Origin: Euclidia mi
Lineage: Eukaryota > Arthropoda > Insecta > Lepidoptera > Erebidae
Reading direction: 5' to 3'
DNA: 64,000 nt
NCBI GenBank assembly: GCA_944739405.2
Contig: OX123190.2
Span: 65,367,805 to 65,431,804 of the forward strand
Shown here one piece after another: positions 54,754-64,000 of the stretch. The notes beneath the pieces are model-generated. The model made no database searches, was not told the DNA's origin, and saw only the letters and a program-made list of their open reading frames with translations. Position numbers and translations under genes: made by a program. Positions within the stretch are counted from its first letter, which is position 1, and the number at the start of each line of letters is the position of its first letter.

Positions 54754-54971
54754 CTGTAAAAATATATTGGACGCTAATTTATAAGCATCATGCATTGTAG
54801 ATAAACAACATTGGGAGTTTAAATATTTACACCGAGGCCTACCCTAAAATTATAAATACAGACGTACATTCAATCAACAGATGAGAAGTAAACATTTAAG
54901 ACAATTATGGAGCAAAGTCTGATTGAATAGGACATACCCACAATACTTTTCAGCGACGTATTAAAACAAAA

Positions 54972-56867
54972 TCTATACTAATATAATAAAGCGGAAGAGT
55001 TTGTTTGTTTGTTTGTTTGTTTGTTTGTTTGTTTGAACGCGCTAATCTCAGGAACTACCGGTCGGATCTGAAAAATTCTTTTTGTATACGATAGCCCAGT
55101 TATTCCGGAAGGCTATAGGCTATATAACATAACGCTTCGACCCTTTGGGGCCGGGCAAAAGGCTAAAAAGGCTAAAACATAATGTCGGCTAATCTCAGGA
55201 ACTAGCAGTCGGATTTTAAAAATTGTTATTGCCTATGATAGCCCAATTATTCCGAAAGGCTATAGGCTATATAAAATTACGCCAAAACTTTTAGGGGCCA
55301 GACAAAATAATAAAATGGTCAAATGAGAAGGGGGAGGGTTGGGTCAAAGGCAAAAAAAGGCTAAACGAATAGGATACGATATATATGGGTATCGTTTTCG
55401 AGATTTTCAGGACGCTGATTAATAATATGAAATTTATTTAGTGATCCAAGATGGCGGACGGGAAATCAAAGATGGCGGATGAGAAAATTTTAAATATCAA
55501 TATGGGTATCGCCTTCGATATTTTAAGGGGTGGAGAATCGAAATACTACATCTATTTCGTGATCAAAGATGGCGGATGGGCAATCAAAGATGGCGGATGG
55601 GAAAATTTTAAAAAATCAATATTGGTATCGTCTCCGATGTTTAAAGGGATGGGAAATCCAAATACAACATCTATTTCGTGATTCAAGATGGCGGATGGGA
55701 AATCAAAAATGGCGGATGGGAAAAATTTTAAAAATCAGTATGGGTATCGTTTTTGATATTTTAAGGGGTGGAGAATCAAAATACAACATCTATTTCGTGA
55801 TCAAAGATGGCGGATGGGCAATCAAAGATGGCGGATGGGAAAATTTAAAAAAATCAATATTGGTATCGTCTCCGATGTTTAAAGGGATGGGAAATCCAAA
55901 TACAACATCTATTTCGTGATTCAAGATTGTGGATGGGAAATCAAAAATGGCGGATGGGAAAAATTTTAAAAATCAGTATGGGTATCGTTTTTGATGATTT
56001 AAGGGATGGTGAATCCAAATACAACATCTATTTCGTGATCAAAGATGGCGGATAGGAAATCAAAGATGGCGGACGGGTTTTATTTTTTAAAGTAGATATG
56101 GTTATCGTTGCCGATATTTAAAGGGATGGGGAATCCAAATCCGACATCTATTTCGTGATCAAAGATGGCGGATGAGAAATCAAAGATGGCGGATGAGAAA
56201 GTTTTAAAAAACAATATGGTTATCGTCTCCGATATTTTAAGGGAGGGCGAATCGAAATACAACATCTATTTTGTGATCAAAGATGGCGGATACGAAATCA
56301 AAAATGGCGGACGGGATTTTTTAAAGTCGATATGGGTATCGTCTCCGATATTTTAAGGAATAGGGAATTCAAAAACACCATCTATTTCGTGATCAAAGAT
56401 GGCGGATAGGATTTTTTCTAAAAATCAATATGTGTATGTTCTCCGATGTCTGAAGGGATGGGGAATCCAAGTACAACATCTATTTCGTGATTCAAGATGG
56501 CGGATGGGAAATCAAAGATGGCAGATGGGAAAAATTAAAAAAATCTATATTGGTATCGTCTCTGATGATTTAAGGGATGGTGAATCCAAATGCAACATCT
56601 ATTTCGTGATCAAAGATGGCGGATAGGAAATCAAAGATATCAAACGGGATTTTTTTAAGTCGAGATGGGTATCGTCTCCGATATTTTAAGGGATGGGGAA
56701 TTCAATATTATATAAAAATCTATGTTTGTTTTTGCATCATTTATAGACCCTGGAATGAAAAGAAATTAAGCGCTAAGTCAATGTTAACTTTGGAAAAGGG
56801 GCTTGGAAAAAAGGGAATTAAATAAAAACTCTTAAAAAGGCGATACGGAGTTCGCTGGGTCAGCTAG
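54972..56867 (+). mobile_element. Helitron-like element H2, unit 1
   Basis: Starts TCTATACTAATATAATAAAG, then nine GTTTG-type repeats, GAACGCGCTAATCTCAGGAA, and a 470-base leader. Next is a 119-bp minisatellite (55448-56710), then GGCGATACGGAGTTCGCTGG, GTCAG, CTAG. It sits between A (54971) and T, as Helitrons do. The end matches that of the helicase-bearing copy at 22805. No transposase coding. Confidence 0.8.
55448..56710 (+). repeat. 119-bp minisatellite array, ~10.6 units
   Basis: Units begin at 55448, 55566, 55685, 55804, 55923, 56042, 56162, 56280, 56396, 56494 and 56613; the spacing is 118-120, except 98 once. Each has AAGATGGCGGATGGGAAATC, often doubled within the unit, then GGGTATCGTCTCCGATATTT, AAGGGATGGGGAATCCAAAT and ACAACATCTATTTCGTGATC. 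Long ORFs here result from the repeat. Confidence 0.95.
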
Positions 56868-57059
56868 TACTAATATATAAAGCTGAAGAGTTTGTTTGGT
56901 TGAAAGCGCTAATCTCAGGAACTATTGGTCCGATTTCAAAAATAATTTCAATGTTAGATAGGTAATTTATCGAGGAAGGCTATATAACATAACGCTATGA
57001 GCCACGGGAGCGGAGCAGTAGCCTTAAATAACGCGGGTGTAACCGCGGGCATCATCTAG
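56868..57059 (+). mobile_element. Short Helitron-like element between H2 units
   Basis: TACTAATATATAAAGCTGAA, GAGTTTGTTTGGTTGAAAGC, GCTAATCTCAGGAACTATTG, ending GCGGGCATCATCTAG then T. About 190 bases. Its start resembles H2; its end differs (no minisatellite, no GGGTCAG). It is joined without spacer to the units on both sides. Confidence 0.75.
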
Positions 57060-58675
57060 TACTAATATAATAAAGCGGAAGAGTTTGTTTGTTTGTTTGT
57101 TTGAACGCGCTAATCTCAGGAACTACCGGTCGGATCTGAAAAATTCTTTTTGTATACGATAGCCCAGTTATTCCGGAAGGCTATAGGCTATATAACATAA
57201 CGCTTTGACCCTTTGGGGCTGGGCAAAAGGCTAAAAAGGCTAAAACATAATGTCGGCTAATCTCAAGAACTAGCAGTCGGATTTTAAAAATTGTTATTGT
57301 CTATGATAGCCCAATTATTCCGAAAGGCTATAGGCTATATAAAATTACGCCACAACTTTTAATGGCCAGACAAAAATAATAAAATGGTAAAACGAGAAGG
57401 GGGAGGGTTGGGTCAAAGGCAAAAAAAGGCTAAACGAATAGGATACAATCTATATGGGTATCGTTTTCGAGATTTTCGGGACGCTGATTAATAATATGAA
57501 ATTTATTTAGTGATCCAAGATGGCGGATGAGAAAATTTTAAATATCAATATGGGTATCGCCTTCGATATTTTAAGGGGTGGAGAATCGAAATACAACATC
57601 TATTTCGTGATCAAAGATGGCGGATGGGCAATCAAAGATGGCGGATGGGAAAATTTTAAAAATTCAATATTAGTATCGTCTCCGATGTTTAAAGGGATGG
57701 GGAATCCAAATACAACATCTATTTCGTGATTCAAGATGGCGGATGGGAAATCAAAAATGGTGGATGGGAAAAATTCAAAAAATCTATATGGGTATCGTCT
57801 CTGATGATTTAAGGGATGGTGAATCCAAATACAACATCTATTTCGTGATCAAAGATGGTGGATAGGAAATCAAAGATGGCGGATGGGATTTTTTAAAATG
57901 TCGATATGGGTATCGTCGCCGATATTTAAAGGGATGGGGAATCCAAATCTGACATCTTTTTCGTGATCACAGATAGCGGATGAGAAATCAAAGATGGCGG
58001 ATGAGAAAGTTTAAAAAATCAATATGGTTATCGTCTCCGATGTTTTAAGGGATTGCGAATCTAAATACAACATCTATTTAGTGATCAAAGATGGCAGATA
58101 GAAAATCAAAGATGGCGGATGGGATTTTATTAAAGTCGATATGGGTATCGTCTCCGATATTTTAAGGAATGGGGAATTCAAAAACACCATCTACTTTGTG
58201 ATCAAAGATGGCGGATGGCATTTTTAAATCAATATGGGTATCGTTTCCGATGTTTGAAGGGATGGGGAATCCAAATACAACATCTATTTCGTGATTCAAG
58301 ATGGCGGATGGGAAATCAAAGATGGCGGATGGGAAAAATTTTAAAAAATCTATATGGGTATCGTCTCTGATGATTTAAGGGATGGTGAATCCAAATACAA
58401 CATCTATTTCGTGATCAAAGATGGCGGATAGGAAATCAAAGATGGCGAACGGGATTTTTTTTTAAGTCGATATGGGTATCGTCTCCGATACTTTAAGGAA
58501 TGGGGAATTCAATATTATATAAAAATCTATGTTTGTTTTTGCATCATTTATATACTCTAAAATGATAAGAGATTAAGCGCTAAGTCAATGGTAACTTTGG
58601 AAAAGGGGCTTGGAAAAAAAGGGAATTAAATAAAAACTCTTAAAAAGGCGATACGGAGTTCGCTGGGTCAGCTAG
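57060..58675 (+). mobile_element. Helitron-like element H2, unit 2
   Basis: Same plan as unit 1: TACTAATATAATAAAGCGGA, four GTTTG-type repeats, a leader nearly identical to unit 1 for ~450 bases, minisatellite 57517-58510, end GGCGATACGGAGTTCGCTGG, GTCAG, CTAG then T. Confidence 0.8.
57517..58510 (+). repeat. 119-bp minisatellite array, ~8.5 units
   Basis: Same unit as at 55448-56710. The first unit lacks one of the doubled GATGGCGGATG segments, so its length is ~97. Unit order and variants (for example GACATCTTTTTCGTGATCAC at ~57950) partly mirror those of array 1, pointing to duplication of the whole element rather than independent growth. Confidence 0.9.
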
Positions 58676-58825
58676 TTACTCTGATAAAGTTGAAAAAATG
58701 AAGTGCCTCTTACAGCAGGTTTAATTGAACTTAGCTCTAATTAAAGTAAATCGTATTTAAATATTGAATCAAAGAGATCAAAGTAAATAAGAAAAATAAA
58801 AAAAATAATTGCAAAGATTTTCTTG

Positions 58826-58955
58826 CTATAAACTACTTAATTTTCTTCTTTCAATTACTGATCCGTTACTAAAATTCTGTGATAGTGACGCCGGAGGCGA
58901 TTCAAAAGCGTAGTTTTGTGTTTCTTTTGTGAAAAAGCTTTTCGTGCAGATGATT
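58826..58955 (-). CDS. Candidate terminal host exon
   Basis: Minus strand after acceptor AAGTAATATTTTTCCCAG: one base, then 42 codons (IICTKSFFTKETQNYAFES, PPASLSQNFSNGSVIERRK) and TAG. The start phase fits the end of the candidate exon at 59161-59314 (two bases left over), giving a joined arginine codon. A second frame over the acceptor is open for 32 codons, so the reading is not certain. Polyadenylation signal not clear. Confidence 0.4.
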
Positions 58956-59160
58956 CTGGGAAAAATATTACTTTTAAGCCATACAAAAGCATACAAATAT
59001 AAACTAGCAGACAAAAAATACCACTGTTGTTATTCAAGATCTTTTTATTGGGTTTAGTTGCTTCGTAAAATATTTGTATAATAAGTGTGACGAGTGATAA
59101 AAAATAAATTAAACCAATTCTACATACTGGATTTCTACTAACATTTTGACTTAAACATAC

Positions 59161-59314
59161 CTCGTGGCTCTAGACTCTGGCCTCTTTTGCTCCAAAGCAA
59201 AGCTGTTCACTGTCTTCTTTAGAACTGAGCGTGCCTTCCGAGTTACGCTGTTCCTGCCAGCACCAGCATATGCCCCACGGACGAGAGGTCCAGTAGTAAT
59301 TGTAGACAAGTTGG
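59161..59314 (-). CDS. Candidate internal host exon
   Basis: Minus strand: two bases, 50 open codons, two bases, between strong acceptor ATTTATTCTACAG and donor CACGAG|GTATGTTTAAG. Residues include NLSTITTGPLVRGAYAGAG, RNSVTRKARSVLKKTVNSF and EQKRPESRAT, a basic, soluble-looking stretch. A second frame is open for 46 codons to a TAG. The candidate exon upstream (59817-59938) is not phase-compatible with the chosen frame, so a small exon may lie between, or the second frame is used. Unrecognised. Confidence 0.55.
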
Positions 59315-59816
59315 CTGTAGAATAAATTGTATCATTTATCTGATCGCTTCAGCTAGAAGCAGTAACATGAAGGTTTGTTACAAAATAATGAACTACCGGA
59401 GTACCATAAAGTTGCATAATATTCTAACCTAACTCATCAATATTTTTTTTTTTTTTGATTCCGACAAGAACAGACATGTAGGCAGTCTGCCCGATCGAAA
59501 TTGGTAACCGCCGCTCATTGACTTTTTGTAACGCCAAGAATAAACAGAGCCAAGCCAATGTATAGGTACTTTGCAACGAATGCTGTTTTATAACCTAATT
59601 TTTCAGAAGAAAATGTTATAGCGTTTTAATACTATTGATTAGTACGTGAAGGTATGATCGCCGTAGCGATAATAAGCTTGCTGTGCCGGACAAAAAAGCT
59701 TCTAGGTGGGACGGACGGAGAAATTGTAAGCAAAACAGTAGTACATATTTATTCTCAGAATTTATGTTAGATTGCGTAAAAATAAAGCAATACTATTTAA
59801 AAGTATCAGAAGGTAC
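59315..59816. other. Spacer, likely intron
   Basis: A 13-base T run at ~59445 and a GC-richer block (GGCAGTCTGCCCGATCGAAA) near 59480, possibly a repeat piece. No exon seen. Confidence 0.35.
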
Positions 59817-59938
59817 CTGTGGTTGAAAAGTGCTACCGTGCAGGTTAGGGATCGGTGTTGTAACGCTGTGCCGAGGTTCACATAGTAATCACACGCAGGG
59901 TCGTCTTCACTGCAGATATCGTAGTCTTTAGGATGGGC
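59817..59938 (-). CDS. Candidate internal host exon
   Basis: Minus strand: 40 open codons and two bases between acceptor ATATAACTCACCAG and donor CCACAG|GTACCTTC. Residues: AHPKDYDICSEDDPACDYYV, NLGTALQHRSLTCTVALFNH. The two other frames close quickly. Three cysteines and an acidic cluster suggest a secreted or extracellular segment, but I cannot name a family. It ends two bases into a codon. Confidence 0.6.
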
Positions 59939-60067
59939 CTGGTGAGTTATATTAGTATTGTATAGAAGCTAAAAACATGTGCCTAGCCCTTAAGTTCTAG
60001 TATATGTATACTCTACATACACTAGAAACTAGAAACTTGTAAAAGACCTCTACATTGTAAATAAATT

Positions 60068-60545
60068 TTAACAAAATTGTACACAAAGCATGGTGCGTTA
60101 GAGAGGAAAGGAATGAAAGTGAATGTATGTAAGTAAAACGAAAGTTATGGTTTTTGAAAAGGAGGAATGCCTTGCGGCTTGTATTGTTATGATCGATGGA
60201 CAACGAGTGGAGCAAGTGAATGAGTTTGTATATTTAGGTACGCTGTTTACAAGAGATGGTAAGAATGTAGAAGACATTGAAAGAAGAGTTAATGCAGGTA
60301 ATAGAGTGAATGGAGCTCTGAAGGCGTCTATGAATAGCCAAAACGTGTCCAAAAAGGTACGTTTGGCTGTGCATAGAGGCTTCATTCACTCACATCAAGT
60401 TTCTCAAGCATGCTCTTCTGTTAAGGGTACTTCTAACCTGTTCTTTTTTATGATGTCTCCAATCTGGTCAGAGCACGTCCGACTAGGTCCTCTCCTTTGT
60501 CCAATCCCACTTGCCTTAATCTTCTTGGTCAGGCTTTCGTCATTG
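60068..60545. pseudogene. Rearranged LINE L fragment, tail-to-tail
   Basis: 60086-60382 (plus) matches 45447-45740 of LINE L (VYLGTLFTRDGKNVEDIERR). It is directly followed by 60383-60545, which matches the complement of about 45965-46140 (TCTGTTAAGGGTACTTCTAA). The simple tail and target-site duplication are missing. Two pieces of one element face each other at the junction. Confidence 0.85.
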
Positions 60546-60604
60546 TCACGAAAGTCTGACCATCATCCATTTCGACAGTTCCGAACTTATAAATGTAAAT
60601 AATT

Positions 60605-60790
60605 GTGAGGACCAAGTGAGGGTAGGTTCCGAAACCCGCACTTCTCGGAGGCAGCGCTGACGGACATCAATCATCCCGTGACCACGGCTGGTGTAACCCA
60701 TGCCCAAACGTCGGGGCAAATAGAAAGGTAAGTATTTCATCTTTCTTTTACTTAACGCGATTCAGACCCGTTACATAATCATTAGAATGT
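60605..60790 (+). repeat. Penelope-like terminal fragment
   Basis: GACCAAGTGAGGGTAGGTTC, CCGAAACCCGCACTTCTC, GACCACGGCTGGTGTAACCC and CCAAACGTCGGGGCAAATAG match, in order, the minus-strand spacer and arm of 10027-10403. ACTTAACGCGATTCAGACCC parallels the GCGATTAAGACCCGC of that arm. Single, not inverted. Confidence 0.65.
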
Positions 60791-60834
60791 GTACAAATCG
60801 TGGTAGTTTAAAAGTAGTTATATGAAAATCATAA

Positions 60835-61205
60835 TTCTCTTAGCGTTATCCCAGTTTCTATCTGGGGTCCGCTTCCTAGTCTAACCGGATTTCTCTGAAT
60901 GTTACCTTTTCCACAGAGCGACTGCCTGTCTGACCTCTGAAACCCGAAGGGATAGCGATATTCTATGGTTTAGACTAGTGTCAGTTTATTTGGAAGGTAC
61001 TGACGCCCTGTAACGACTGTCAAAGATCTTCATGACAACCGGGACCGACGGCTTAACGTGCTCTCCGAGGCACGGGACAAGCGATAATTAACAATTCAAT
61101 ACGCACATAACTCTGAAAAGTCAATGGTGCGCGCCGTGGATTCGAACCCGATACCCTCTGCATGGCAGTCTGTTGGTATCTCCACTAGGCTATCACTGCC
61201 TTCAA
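60835..61205 (-). mobile_element. tRNA-derived SINE (family S2)
   Basis: Minus strand: GCAGTGATAGCCTAGTGGAG (head), GTATCGGGTTCGAATCCACG (B box), TTATGTGCGTATTGAATTGT, and 3' end GGGATAACGCTAAGAGAATT. It closely matches the copy at 46745-47113 over its full length. No clear target-site duplication. Confidence 0.85.
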
Positions 61206-63059
61206 CACAATTACATGTTAATATCAATTATATGTAAATATCATATTAAAATAATAATAATTTCAACTCTTGGAACTGCAAAGGTAAATAAAATTGTGAA
61301 TATTAAATCATCATAAACGAGAATAATGTGAAATATGTTTTAGAAAGTAATTTGTCCCTACAATATGTTTGTGAATTTCAATGAACAGAATATGAGACGA
61401 ATTTCAATGAATAGAAAATGAGATTTCTAAATTGCTCTTATTTAATATCAACGAAATTACATTTATGAAAGAATACGTCGAAGCATGCAAACGAGATAAA
61501 GTTGAGACAGAAAGCAAAGGATGTGCTAAATTGTTGAAACGATATTTTGGATTGAAAATGTCATAAATCGAAAAGCATTTTTCACACCTCTGCATGTATA
61601 AAAGTCATACGAACGTTCATTTACAACTTTATGACACCGCTTAGCTTTAATTGGAATTATCTCAAGTTTTAATCGGATATTCATGTGGATTGATGATGAA
61701 AACTCGAGTCCACATTAATAAAAAACTTCAGTCGTTCAAGGGGTTTCAGAGCTGTGGCCGCTGTGGGAATCGGTTAGTGACTAAAAATGCTGCACATTGC
61801 AATAAAGGTGATATTTCCTTGGACAGTTTCAAACAATAGCCCCTGACATGTAGCGTTCTATGGACTGTAATTCATGGCACTTTCCCCTTACGGCCCCGCA
61901 ATGCGCTATAACGAAGAATGTATTACTCATATCGTATGATTTGTATGTGCTTTAGATATTTAAGAATTCAACACGTGAGGAACGAGCCGATGTAAGCCTT
62001 TGAAAGAATACCAGCTTCTGTATTGTGTGCAAAATGCCAATGAGCCGACTTCATCACTTCTGACATCACACTGTTTGAATACTGATATGATTCAGGGATT
62101 TCATCACATACTGGTAATACGAGAATATTTATTTATATGAATATATCATATTATCAGCGGAAAGCCTAATCTACTGAAGGTAGAAAAAATAAAGTTGGTC
62201 CCACTGTACCTTTTCTGTCAAAGACAATTAGACATTCTATAAGCTTTTTTCAACATTCGATGGGTAAAATAACGGTTGAATATGTTTTATTTGAAAATTC
62301 GCAAATTTTATAGCTATGTTATGCAAATGGAGACAGCTGATAGTATAAGGAAGGATATTTTGTTAACAATTTAATTTGACGCTGTTTACCTACGGAAAAT
62401 TGCATTTAAACTATGTTAATAAACCTTATACCTAATAGCAAGTCACAAAATCAAAACTTGATAATCAAATAAAACTTTCATTTAGAGTTGTCTAACAAAA
62501 ACCAAAATTGCAACAAACAATTGGTTATTGTCACTATAAGGGCCTGTTTCACCAATGTCCAGTAAGTTCTGATTAAATTACTTGGCACATATATACATAA
62601 AAATGTCGTTCTAATTTTGAATTTACTCCAAAGATTAGGCTTACTTATAGGTGGTGAAACAGGGCTTTAAACAATTAAACAACAACCGGAAAGCTGGAAT
62701 TGGACCAACGGATCAACGCGAGTTTTTACTAAACACACTTCAAAGTTATAACAAGGTGCAATTGTTTACACAGATTTACTGTAGTATATCATGAGCTTTT
62801 ACTGATGTATGAAACAAGTTTATTTTGTTCACTGAAAAAGTTTATAGTTTTAATTAACAATTGGCGAGCGAGTGCGACTTAAACAATTTGTCAACGCACT
62901 TGTTGTTTGTAGAGTAGGTAACAGTCTTTTCGGGATGTATCACATGGCATTGTAGTGTCGATCTCGTTAGAGTAAGCGGATAAATGTGTTGGCGCCTCTC
63001 CATATATACGACAAACTTCCGCCTATTCTCATAGAACATTGGTTAACAGTTTGTTTGGG
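61206..63059. other. Stretch with unassigned short frames
   Basis: Minus-strand frames at ~61970-62090 (40 codons, GSLAFCTQYRSWYSFKG) and 62854-63039 (61 codons, RKFVVYMERRQHIYPL), and a plus-strand frame at 61651-61839 (CGRCGNRLVTKNAAHCNKGD), look slightly coding-like but lack motifs and borders. The rest is AT-rich. Confidence 0.3.
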
Positions 63060-63061
63060 TC

Positions 63062-63390
63062 GTATCGCATCATGTCGTAAAAGACGTCGTTCTCCTAGGA
63101 CATTAAGTTAGTTCTCGTTGAAAAATAAGCTTGTTTGCAACGCAACACATCGTACAGGAAGCCGTTGCTACCACACGAAAGAACTAGTGATTATGATCTC
63201 GTTACAGTTAGGTGGTAAAATAGTCATAGCACTGTCCATTTTTGACAAAAACCTCATATTATCTTTTCTGGTAGAATATATAAGGGGACAGTTGGTTTAG
63301 AAAAGACAACGCATCGTGTCGTAATGCGTTGCTTTCCTAAGAGGCTAGGTTAGTGATCATCTTGTCACAACTAAGTGGCCAAGTATTTAT
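63062..63390 (+). repeat. Diverged tandem repeats, ~3 units
   Basis: GCATCATGTCGTAAAAGACG (63068), ACACATCGTACAGGAAGCCG (63144) and GCATCGTGTCGTAATGCGTT (63310) open three similar segments. Each is followed by TTAGTTCTCGTTG-, GTGATTATGATCTCGTTACA- or GTGATCATCTTGTCACAACT-like text. Unequal spacing; old. Confidence 0.4.
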
Positions 63391-63650
63391 GGGACAAACT
63401 TCTAGTAAATATAACGTACATACATATTCATAGATATATCTTTGTTATGTTTGTTTCTTTTTCCTTTGTTGGTGAACTACAGTTTCGTCGTACTAGGTAT
63501 TTTAAATGTGTTGTGGGATCTGTACAAAAGTTTGACCTATATTACCCTAGTGGGCATACTGTATGAAGTTTTACGTAGAACCTATTGAGATTGTGTTTTT
63601 CCTTCCAGTAACCTACTTTTATTTGAGGATATTTATACAACAAAAGTAGG

Positions 63651-63725
63651 GTAAAATTGGGGCTTCTGCATCACTTGCTCTCGCGTCGCCGCTCGAGCTG
63701 CGTGATACAGAAGCCCCAATTTTAC
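63651..63725. repeat. 24-bp inverted repeat with GC-rich loop
   Basis: GTAAAATTGGGGCTTCTGCA TCAC at 63651-63674 pairs with 63702-63725, one mismatch. The 27-base loop (TTGCTCTCGCGTCGCCGCTC...) is CG-rich. Possibly a small MITE or the tip of a foldback element. Confidence 0.8.
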
Positions 63726-64000
63726 AATCGAGGTCGATTCATATTAATGTGTTCTGCATAACTCAGAGTGCCCAGTAATACCATACTGTTATAGTTAACA
63801 TAATTCTTTAAGTTTAGCAATTATTTAGTGATCAATGGTTGCGTTATTTTTAGTGAGTTTTTATTATGAATGTGTGTACCTAATGAATTCCTCACTCCAT
63901 GTAATATCAATGTAATCATGTTATCAATTTAAAAAATAAATGGATATGTTAATGAGTCTAGGAAACTATTAAGTAAAATAAAACAATGTATATTATTAAT
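63726..64000. other. Non-coding end of window
   Basis: AT-rich. Nothing recognised. Confidence 0.4.

Noticed and set aside
54972..55034. CRISPR-like array from the GTTTG repeats
   Set aside because: A simple tandem repeat without spacers, in eukaryotic DNA.
55451..56626. Several open frames of 60-116 codons inside the minisatellite
   Set aside because: They repeat the same peptide with the 119-bp unit and shift frame between units; they follow from repeat composition, not from a gene.
58676..58720. A small exon split by the H2 array (joining 54961-54971 to 58676 on)
   Set aside because: Rebuilding the empty site gives good splice-like borders, but all three frames of the 39-base piece contain stops or do not fit, so I do not claim it.

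Overview
This is eukaryotic nuclear DNA, AT-rich and dominated by decayed transposable elements. It contains no bacterial-style operon, no CRISPR array, no rRNA and no true tRNA gene. The element mix suggests an insect, most likely a moth or butterfly: RTE-type and jockey/CR1-type non-LTR retrotransposons, tRNA-derived SINEs whose tail ends in GATACAGGCGTGA, many short Helitron-like elements ending in CTAG, and a Penelope-like element with a GIY-YIG domain. That taxonomic call is inference from element style. The only assembly gap is 200 N at 5632-5831.

Layout. 0-6.8 kb: RTE fragments, copy A of a dispersed repeat, and a broken non-LTR element on the minus strand (ORF1 end, endonuclease, reverse transcriptase) that spans the gap. 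9-15 kb: a coiled-coil ORF, an 88-bp perfect inverted repeat of Penelope-like terminal sequence, and SINEs. 17-23 kb: repeat copy B, an RTE reverse transcriptase, a SINE, and a degraded Helitron Pif1-type helicase with its 3' terminus. 24-34 kb: SINEs, short Helitron-like copies, LINE 3' ends, and a pseudogene of a YqaJ-type nuclease. 35-41 kb: a GC-rich LINE-derived element, palindromes, an AT microsatellite and a recent 194-bp tandem duplication. 43.1-46.2 kb: a nearly full-length but dead LINE. 46.4-51.6 kb: a nested SINE, a MITE, a Penelope-like element with target-site duplication, and a second GC-rich element. 55-58.7 kb: three head-to-tail Helitron-like units, two carrying a 119-bp minisatellite.

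Host genes. No complete gene is visible. Several short open segments on the minus strand have good splice borders and read like exons (near 59.9, 59.3, 58.9, 54.7, 53.8, 52.1, 41.2 and 26.5 kb). I cannot name the gene(s). Some neighbours are phase-compatible (59.3 to 58.9 kb; 54.7 to 53.8 kb) and others are not, so the window may hold the inner exons of one or more long, intron-rich minus-strand genes that have become filled with elements. The clearest biological relations here are between elements: a SINE family and a LINE share a 3' tail, short Helitron-like elements share the terminus of the helicase-bearing copy, and four loci share a Penelope terminal motif.
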